From contig NZ_OZ257250.1 of the NCBI RefSeq assembly GCF_965279545.1, positions 4,154,001 through 4,218,000 of the forward strand: 64,000 nt of DNA. The letters run 5' to 3'. How positions within the stretch are numbered: the first letter of the stretch is position 1; every line of letters starts with the position of its first letter. The translations under genes were made by a program, and so were the position numbers. A model generated the notes under the pieces. It ran no database searches and was not told the DNA's origin. It worked only from the letters and a program-made list of their open reading frames with translations. The stretch is from Methylibium sp965279545. GTDB lineage: Bacteria; Pseudomonadota; Gammaproteobacteria; Burkholderiales; Burkholderiaceae_C. Shown piece after piece: positions 58,701 to 64,000 of this stretch.

Positions 58701-59381
58701 ATGGCGCCCTGCTTTCTCGTTTCCTCGTCGCGGACCCTCGTGCGCGGCTTGCGCCTGGCCGGGGTCGCGCTCGTGGCGGTCGTGGCCGTCGGCTGCGGCA
58801 CGATCAAGCTCCCCGGGGGCGCGGTGCCGCCGGCGCCTGCGGTCGGGGTCGAAGTTGCGCCGGTCGCGCCGCCGGCAGCCGAGCCGCGCGCCGTCCGGCC
58901 GGTTCCCGCCGCACCGGCAGATGCGGTGCCCCGTGTCGAGCGCATTCCTCAGGGCGCGCCGAACCAGCCCTATGAGATCCGCGGCGAGACCTACCTGCCG
59001 GACAACGGCGACGTGCCGCTGTTCGAGACCGGCATCGCGTCGTGGTACGGCGCGCCTTTCCACGGTCGCCGCACCGCCACGGGCGAGGTCTACGACATGA
59101 ACCGCATGACAGCCGCCCACAAGACCATGCCGCTGCCGAGCTATGCGCTCGTGCGCAACCGGGCCAACGGCAAGCAGGTGGTCGTGCGCGTGAACGACCG
59201 CGGTCCCTTCATCGACGGACGCGTGATCGACCTGAGTCACGCGGCGGCGCGCAAGCTGGGCATCAGGGGCGTCGGCGAGGTCGAGCTGCGGCGCCTGACC
59301 CACGGCGAGATCCGCACAGGGAGCTGGAAGAAGCTGCCTCAGACGGTGGCGGTCGGCGACGAACGCAATACCGCGCGGTAG
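58701..59381 (+). CDS. rlpA: RlpA-family septal-ring lipoprotein (lytic transglycosylase-like)
   Basis: A 226-residue lipoprotein: signal peptide with lipobox VAVGC (Cys about residue 32), a Pro/Ala-rich linker, and a double-psi beta-barrel (about 105-205). The barrel shows ETGIASWYGAPFHGRRTATG, YDMNRMTAAHKTMPLPSY and VRVNDRGPFIDGRVIDLSHA. RlpA cleaves peptide-depleted glycan strands in the septum of Pseudomonas. It lacks the C-terminal SPOR domain that targets the E. coli and Pseudomonas proteins to the septum. Close to minCDE on the same strand, though a minus-strand gene intervenes. Confidence 0.9.
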   Translation: MAPCFLVSSSRTLVRGLRLAGVALVAVVAVGCGTIKLPGGAVPPAPAVGVEVAPVAPPAAEPRAVRPVPAAPADAVPRVERIPQGAPNQPYEIRGETYLPDNGDVPLFETGIASWYGAPFHGRRTATGEVYDMNRMTAAHKTMPLPSYALVRNRANGKQVVVRVNDRGPFIDGRVIDLSHAAARKLGIRGVGEVELRRLTHGEIRTGSWKKLPQTVAVGDERNTAR

Positions 59382-59414
59382 CGGCTGCGCCGCTCGCCGT
59401 CGAAGGGCCGTGCT

Positions 59415-60332
59415 TCAGCCGGCGCGCCGAACGCTCGACAAGGCCAGCCCCATCAGCGCCACCCCGGTGAGCTGCGTCGCGCCGAGCGCCCGCCCGTACA
59501 CCGCCCAGTCGATCAACACCGCCGCGGCCGGGTAGACGAACTGCAGCACCGCGATGCGGGCCGTCGGCAGGCGTGCCATGCCCGCGTAGAGAACCACGTA
59601 GGCCAGGCCGGTGTGGACGGCGCCCAGGCCGGCCAGCCACGCCCAGGCCGGGCCTGCGGCCGGCCAACCGTGCAGCAGCGGCCACCAGGCCAGCAGCAGC
59701 ACCCCCGCCATGCACTGCCACCACGCGAGCGCGAAGGAGCCGATCCCCTGCCAGGTCTTCGCGATCAGCGTGACGCCGGCATAGCTGAGCGAACCACCCA
59801 GGCACATCGCCAGGCCCCATCGGTAGTCGGCCGTGTCGGCCGCGCCGGCGCTCGCCCCGTCGAGCAGGCCGGTGGCCAGCGTGAGCCCGAGCAAGGCCAG
59901 CAGCGCAGCGGCAGCCTGCCGCTTCGACACCGGCTCGCGCAGCAGCCACGCACCGAGCGCCATGACCCACAGCGGCTGCACGTGAAAGACGACGGTCGCC
60001 ACGCCGATCGAGGTGCGCGCGATCGCACCGAAGAACAGCGCCCAGTTCGCGATCATCAGCACACCCGCCGCGAGTGCCGCCAGCAAGGCCGGGCCGCGCA
60101 GGCGCAGCTCGGCCAGGCGGCCCGACCCCGCGCCCCACAGCAGCAAGGCCAGCGCGCCGAAGGCACAGCGGAACCAAACCGTGGTCAGCGGGTCCTGCCC
60201 GCCCTCCTCGACGAACACGCCGAGCGTGCCCAGCAGCAGCCCGCCGCCGACCATGAGCCAGGTGCCGTGCCGCGATCGCGCGGCGGCGGCCGTCGCTGGA
60301 GTGGCGCTGCGGTCCTGGAGCAAGGTCGTCAT
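59415..60332 (-). CDS. EamA/DMT-family transporter
   Basis: A 305-residue inner-membrane protein with ten hydrophobic helices in two EamA repeats (first with GGLLLGTLGVFVEEGGQDPL and ATVVFHVQPLWVMALGAWLL, second with GLAMCLGGSLSYAGVTLIAK and LQFVYPAAAVLIDWAVYG). It probably exports an amino acid or metabolite. ATG 60332 is used because an upstream extension would cross the divergent LysR promoter region. The divergent LysR gene is the likely regulator. Confidence 0.88.
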   Translation of the reverse strand: MTTLLQDRSATPATAAAARSRHGTWLMVGGGLLLGTLGVFVEEGGQDPLTTVWFRCAFGALALLLWGAGSGRLAELRLRGPALLAALAAGVLMIANWALFFGAIARTSIGVATVVFHVQPLWVMALGAWLLREPVSKRQAAAALLALLGLTLATGLLDGASAGAADTADYRWGLAMCLGGSLSYAGVTLIAKTWQGIGSFALAWWQCMAGVLLLAWWPLLHGWPAAGPAWAWLAGLGAVHTGLAYVVLYAGMARLPTARIAVLQFVYPAAAVLIDWAVYGRALGATQLTGVALMGLALSSVRRAG

Positions 60333-60417
60333 CGCGCCACTGTGCGAGCGACCGGCATTTCGGTAAAGCGCATAGTTCTGACCGTTAGCATTCGTTTTTC
60401 GGATGGCGGAGCGGCCG

Positions 60418-61281
60418 ATGCAATCCACTGACCTGCAGCTCGACTGGCTGCGCGCCTTCGTGACCGTGGTGGACGCCGGGTCGCTGACCGCGGCCGCGCC
60501 GCAGCTGCACCGCTCGCAATCGGCGCTCAGCATGCAGCTGAAGAAGCTCGAAGAGGCCGTGGGCCGGCCGGTGCTCACGCGCGGGCCGCGGCATCTCGAA
60601 CTCACCGTGACCGGCACGGAGCTGCTGGGCCATGCGCGCCGCCTGCTCGAGCTGCATGCCGAGGCGCTGGCGGCCTTGCACGGCCGCGCGATCTCCGGGC
60701 GCGTGAGCCTCGGCGTGCCGGACGACTACGCCGCGGCCTACCTCACGCCGGTGTTGCGCAGCTTCGCGATCCGCCATGCGGGCGTCGAGATCACGCTGGT
60801 GTGCGAACAGTCCACCGCGCTGATCCCGAAGGTGCAGCGCGGTGAGCTCGACCTGGCGGTGGTCACCCGCGACCGGCCGCAGCGGGGCACGCTGCTGTTC
60901 CACGAGGCGCTGGTCTGGGTCGGCGCCGCGCAACACGAAGCGTGGCGGCGCGATCCCCTGCCGATTGCGGTGTACGAGCCCGGCAGCCGGGCTCGCCGCG
61001 CCGCGCTCGCCGCCTTGACGGCGCAGCGGCGCGGCCACCGCATCGTCTACAACAGCTCCAGCCTCGCCGGACACCTGGCCGCCGTCGAGAGCGGCATCGC
61101 GGTCGCGGTGCTGACGCGCTGCAGCGTGCCGCCGGGCCTGCAGGTGCTGCACGGCCAGCACGGTCTGCCCGCACTGGCGCCGGTCGAGGTCGTCGCGGTG
61201 CGCAGCAAGGCTTCGTTGCGCTCGGCGGCCGTGGAGGCCCTGCACGAACAGGTGCTGCGCACGCTGCGGCGCACACCCTGA
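60418..61281 (+). CDS. LysR-family transcriptional regulator
   Basis: A 287-residue regulator, divergent from the DMT exporter it probably controls. The N-terminal winged helix-turn-helix is standard (LRAFVTVVDAGSLTAAAPQL, HRSQSALSMQLKKLEEAVGR) and the C-terminal half has the periplasmic-binding-protein-like effector domain (GRVSLGVPDDYAAAYL, GELDLAVVTRD). ATG at 60418 is preferred over 60403 because GGAG lies six bases upstream. The 85-base intergenic region is AT-richer than its surroundings and should contain the LysR box, but I could not define one clearly. Confidence 0.92.
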   Translation: MQSTDLQLDWLRAFVTVVDAGSLTAAAPQLHRSQSALSMQLKKLEEAVGRPVLTRGPRHLELTVTGTELLGHARRLLELHAEALAALHGRAISGRVSLGVPDDYAAAYLTPVLRSFAIRHAGVEITLVCEQSTALIPKVQRGELDLAVVTRDRPQRGTLLFHEALVWVGAAQHEAWRRDPLPIAVYEPGSRARRAALAALTAQRRGHRIVYNSSSLAGHLAAVESGIAVAVLTRCSVPPGLQVLHGQHGLPALAPVEVVAVRSKASLRSAAVEALHEQVLRTLRRTP

Positions 61282-61369
61282 AGAGGTGCGGCGGGAGCGG
61301 CCACCGCGGCGCATCGGCGCGATCTGCGCGGCACACCACGCGGCAGGCCGCGTCGCGCCACGGGCAGCG

Positions 61370-61858
61370 TCACCGCCGCGCCGAGGCGCGCAGCCGCCTG
61401 ATCTGCAGCGTGAGCCCGATGGCCAGCAGCACGAACAGCAGTGCATACACCGCCTGCAGCTCTGGTGCTTCAGCCGAGGCGACCAGCGGCGCCCCCGGCG
61501 GCAGGCGGGTGGACGTCTCGGTCACGCCGGGGATCAGGTGGAACAGGAAGGTGATCGAGTAGCTGACGACCTGCACATAGGGCGAGGCCCGGCCGAACGC
61601 CGACGACATCGCCGCGACGGTACCGACGGCCAGCGCCACCAGGGTCAGCACGCTCAGCACGTGGGGCGGGCCGAAGCCGCCGTGCTGGAAGATTCCGAAG
61701 CCGGTGAGGGCCGTGACCAGCGTGGCGACCAGGTAGATCCGCCCGGCGCGCCGTCGCGGGGAGATCTGCCCGTCCTGCGCCAGCGCGATCACGCCGCTGG
61801 CGAGGGCCGCCAGGCCGATGGCCGTGTGGAAGACACCGATCGTCGTCAGACCCAGCAT
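61370..61858 (-). CDS. Small four-helix membrane protein (DUF2306-like)
   Basis: A 162-residue inner-membrane protein with four hydrophobic helices. AAGGAG six bases before the ATG at 61858 is an excellent ribosome site. Histidines near helix ends (GVFHTAIGLAALASGVIAL, FQHGGFGPPHVLSVLTLVAL) and the charged ISPRRRAGRIYL loop resemble DUF2306 proteins, but I am not certain of the family. It converges with the LysR gene. Function unknown. Confidence 0.75.
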   Translation of the reverse strand: MLGLTTIGVFHTAIGLAALASGVIALAQDGQISPRRRAGRIYLVATLVTALTGFGIFQHGGFGPPHVLSVLTLVALAVGTVAAMSSAFGRASPYVQVVSYSITFLFHLIPGVTETSTRLPPGAPLVASAEAPELQAVYALLFVLLAIGLTLQIRRLRASARR

Positions 61859-62044
61859 GTCGATCTCCTTTGCGGTGCAGAAGTTGCAGCGTGAAGCTGT
61901 CGCGCAAGAACCGCGCCCATCGCAGTTCCTGCCCATGCCGATTCAATACGTGGCCGTCGGATCCAGTATCCGGAAGCCCATTGCGGGGGTCAAGCAGGGC
62001 GCGCGGCCGCAATGAGTTTGTCCGCCCACCAGGGAGGAGACACC

Positions 62045-62210
62045 AAGCATGTCCGACCCGGGCTCTGCTTCAACGGTCGTTGCGAAGAGGCGGTCGGGTT
62101 CTACCGCCGTGTGCTCGACGCCGATCGGCGCTTCGCGGCATTGGCCGAAGGGCGGCTGGTGCAGATGCCGCTGACGAAGACCTTCTTCGCGAAGCGCTTC
62201 GGCATGGCCC
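62045..62210 (+). pseudogene. Remnant of a PhnB/VOC-family (glyoxalase-fold) gene
   Basis: The frame encodes a typical PhnB start (RPGLCFNGRCEEAVGFYRRV) joined directly to a typical PhnB end (RRFAALAEGRLVQMPLTKTF then FAKRFGM), so roughly 80 central residues are missing. The expected start codon position reads AAG, eight bases after GGAGGAGA, as if ATG had mutated. The last conserved residues (TDRFGVSW-like) are replaced by dispersed repeat copy D, which begins at 62211. Three independent lesions make function very unlikely. Confidence 0.8.
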
Positions 62211-62710
62211 TGATACGGCATTGCATTCGAACGCATCGGCATCCGATTGAAGCCTGGGTCAGGGTTTGTTGCGGTGTTCGGTGTGCTGCCCAGAACGCTG
62301 AAGTCGAACGTTGGCGCGGGCGCCGCGCCGGGTCGCTGTGTTGCGTTCATGTCCCCCGGCCCGGGCTGGCGCCCGGCCCTCCTCCTTTACTTCACTCCAC
62401 ACAACGACCCGTCCCAGCGCTGCCACCACCGCTGCCTGCCTGGGTTTGACGGCCTGCGCAGGCGGCAACGGTGAGAGCTGGCGAGGGCGCCGGGTGAGCG
62501 GCGCAGCGAAGTGAAGGAGGAGGGGTCGGCCTTCAGGCCGACTCCGGGGGACATGAGCGGAGCCGCTCGCCCGGTGGCCTCGCTAGCACCGCGCGGTACG
62601 GGCAGGCGGCCGGCCGGTGAGCGCTTCGAACGCCGCCAACCCATGCAGCTGCAAAGAGCAGCGGGCCGTTGGGTGATTTGACGCAAGCGAACGCGACTTG
62701 CTGCGACTCA
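62211..62710 (+). repeat. Dispersed mosaic repeat, copy D
   Basis: A 500-bp copy in the same orientation as A. The left end TGATACGGCATTGCATTCG is the best-preserved terminal repeat and interrupts the PhnB remnant. The right end, read on the minus strand, starts at the YitT-like stop codon (TGAGTCGCAGCAAG...GTCAAATCACCC) with a degenerate terminal repeat. The long internal inverted repeat is present (ATGTCCCCCGG near 62349 and CCGGGGGACAT near 62546) with a strong GGCCCGGGC-containing hairpin in the left arm. Confidence 0.87.
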
Positions 62711-63334
62711 CCGCGCCACGTAGCGCCCCGGCCGGTGGTTGATCGCCAGCACCAGGTTGAGCGCCACGGCGCCGGCCACCGACAGCAGCACCTGTGTCGG
62801 CGCGACGACGGCGAAGGCCAGCGCGACGATGCTGCAGTCGAGCGCCATCTGCAGCGTGCCGGCGCGCCAGCCGCGCTTCTCCTGCAGCACGATGGCGACG
62901 ATGCCGACGCCGCCGATGCTGGCCTGGTGGCGGAACAGCGCGAGCATGCCCATGCCGATCAGCGTGCCGCCCATCAGCGCGGCATACAGCGGCTGCAGCT
63001 GCGCGAAGCCGACCAGCCGCGGCAGCGTCTCGGTCTCGATCGACAGCAGCGCGACCGCGGCGAAGGTCTTCAGCGTGAAGGCATGGCCCAGGTGGCGCCA
63101 CGCGAGCCAGTAGAACGGCAGGTTGATCGCGAAGAACACCGGGCCGAAGGGCAGGCCGCTCGCGTAGTGCAGCAGGAAGGCCAGGCCCGCGGTGCCGCCG
63201 GCCAGCAGTCCGGCGTGCTGGAACATCGCGATGCCGAGCGCCATGGCCGCCGTGCCCAGCAGCAGGGCCATCGCGTCTTCGAGCGCGGAGTGGCGGGTGA
63301 TGTCGTCGTCGGGCGCGTCCATAGCGGGCGTCAT
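62708..63334 (-). CDS. YitT-family membrane protein
   Basis: A 208-residue protein with about five hydrophobic helices and the YitT/DUF161 pattern (GIAMFQHAGLLAGGTAGLAF, FFAINLPFYWLAW, GGTLIGMGMLALFRHQASIG, GVGIVAIVLQ). Function unknown, sometimes annotated as a permease. ATG at 63334 or 63322 are both possible; neither has a good ribosome site. It lies 38 bases downstream of the decarboxylase gene, probably in the same transcript. Its TGA stop coincides with the right end of repeat copy D. Confidence 0.85.
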   Translation of the reverse strand: MTPAMDAPDDDITRHSALEDAMALLLGTAAMALGIAMFQHAGLLAGGTAGLAFLLHYASGLPFGPVFFAINLPFYWLAWRHLGHAFTLKTFAAVALLSIETETLPRLVGFAQLQPLYAALMGGTLIGMGMLALFRHQASIGGVGIVAIVLQEKRGWRAGTLQMALDCSIVALAFAVVAPTQVLLSVAGAVALNLVLAINHRPGRYVAR

Positions 63335-63372
63335 GCGCAAGCCCCGTGCCGGCCGCTGCCGCGGGTGCGCCT

Positions 63373-64000
63373 TCAGGTGCCGCTGCAGCCGGCGGCGCCC
63401 AGCGCGTCGCCGAGTTCGACGACCAGCGCGGGCAGCGCGTCCACCTGCTCCGCGCCGGTGCGGAAGTTGACGATGCAGGCGCGCAGCCAGAAGCGGCCGT
63501 CGACCACCGCGGGGCTGAGCCAGGCGCGGCCGTCGTGCTGCAGGCGCTCGAGCAGGCGGCGGTTCAGCGCATCGAGCGCGGCCTCGTCGCGGGCTTGCGG
63601 CGCATCGGGCACGTAGCGCAGCGTCGCAATGCTCAGGCCGCCGGGGCCGGCCTCGAGCCGCGGCGTCGCTTGCACGCGCGCATGCAGCCGCCGCGCCAGC
63701 GCGATGTCGTCGCCGATCATCTGCCGGTAGCCGTCGCGTCCGGCCATGCGCAGCGCGAGCCAGACCTTCAGCGCCCGAAAACCGCGCGTGTTCTGCGGGC
63801 CGAGTTCGTGGAAGTTCGTGCCTTCGTTGCCGCCGGGGGCGCCGTAGTAGGGCGGGCGCTGGCTGAAGGCATCGAGCAGGTGGCGTGGCTCGCGCACCAG
63901 CACGCAGCCGGCCTCGATCGGGGCGTACAGCCACTTGTGCGGGTCCAGCGCCAGCGAGTCGGCCTCGCGCAGGCCCAGCAGTTCGGGTGGCGCATCCGGC
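63373..64000 (-). CDS. Group II PLP-dependent decarboxylase (C-terminal part)
   Basis: The frame is open to the window edge, so the N-terminal half lies outside. The visible 208 residues start just before the PLP-lysine motif DSLALDPHKWLYAP, with EAGCVLVREPRH after it. NFHELGPQNTRGFRALKVWL and SIATLRYVP follow, then a C-terminal domain with WLRACIVNFRT. This is the aromatic-L-amino-acid/tyrosine/glutamate decarboxylase fold. Substrate cannot be set from the C-terminal part. An internal GTG at 63903 is not the true start. Confidence 0.9.
   Translation of the reverse strand, partial: PDAPPELLGLREADSLALDPHKWLYAPIEAGCVLVREPRHLLDAFSQRPPYYGAPGGNEGTNFHELGPQNTRGFRALKVWLALRMAGRDGYRQMIGDDIALARRLHARVQATPRLEAGPGGLSIATLRYVPDAPQARDEAALDALNRRLLERLQHDGRAWLSPAVVDGRFWLRACIVNFRTGAEQVDALPALVVELGDALGAAGCSGT

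Noticed and set aside
60333..60417. A specific LysR T-N11-A box between the DMT exporter and the regulator
   Set aside because: Several weak candidates exist in this AT-richer stretch and none is clearly symmetric.
15886..62710. The dispersed repeats as protein-coding genes (frames of 80-140 codons run through them)
   Set aside because: The frames differ between copies, are broken by small indels and recur on both strands, so conservation is at the DNA level.

Overview
The window is 64 kb of high-GC DNA (roughly 68-70% by eye) with dense, mostly co-directional genes and many ATGA or GTGA start/stop overlaps. Gene content points to an aerobic, Gram-negative betaproteobacterium of the order Burkholderiales, probably the Rubrivivax/Leptothrix/Methylibium group. 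The evidence is corC-lnt, glyQ-glyS-gmhB-plsC, aceK, minCDE, a complete leucine/isovalerate (liu) catabolic cluster, a double-length UvrA and betaproteobacterial-type dispersed repeats. The genus is inference. No rRNA, tRNA, CRISPR array, prophage or intact transposase is visible.

Layout. 1-2069: end of corC and lnt. 2532-8562 (minus): tripartite RND efflux system (TolC-like, adaptor, CusA-like pump). 8789-10249: cytochrome P450. 10376-15888: glyQ, glyS, gmhB, plsC and a YgjP-type metallopeptidase. 16387-20149: MBL hydrolase (minus), then carbonic anhydrase and aceK. 20297-22633: thiolase, PhaJ-like hydratase, LysE exporter. 22806-27294: TRAP transporter and a DsbA-fold isomerase. 27316-36516: TetR regulator and the liu genes for leucine breakdown, followed to 37857 by four small coupled genes. 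38579-47546: acetate uptake (yjcH-actP), then a signalling cluster (DUF294/CBS protein, small membrane protein, CrbS-like symporter-kinase, receiver-only regulator, pseudokinase-exonuclease fusion). 47840-49679: MHS-type MFS transporter and a 49-residue membrane protein. 49845-55748: giant UvrA. 55876-59381: minCDE, a coiled-coil membrane protein and rlpA. 59415-64000: DMT exporter/LysR pair, small membrane protein, PhnB remnant, YitT-like protein and a truncated PLP decarboxylase.

Two things stand out. First, a mosaic repeat of about 450-570 bp occurs four times nearly complete, once as a solo end and once as a fragment. It has degenerate terminal inverted repeats and a long internal inverted repeat. 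One end type always begins exactly at the TGA stop codon of the neighbouring gene (five of five cases). Second, the acetate-sensing cluster couples a transporter-type histidine kinase and a receiver with no output domain to a protein in which a degenerate kinase core is fused to an intact DEDDh exonuclease. A different repeat class, REP-like palindromes, is translated in frame at two places in uvrA.
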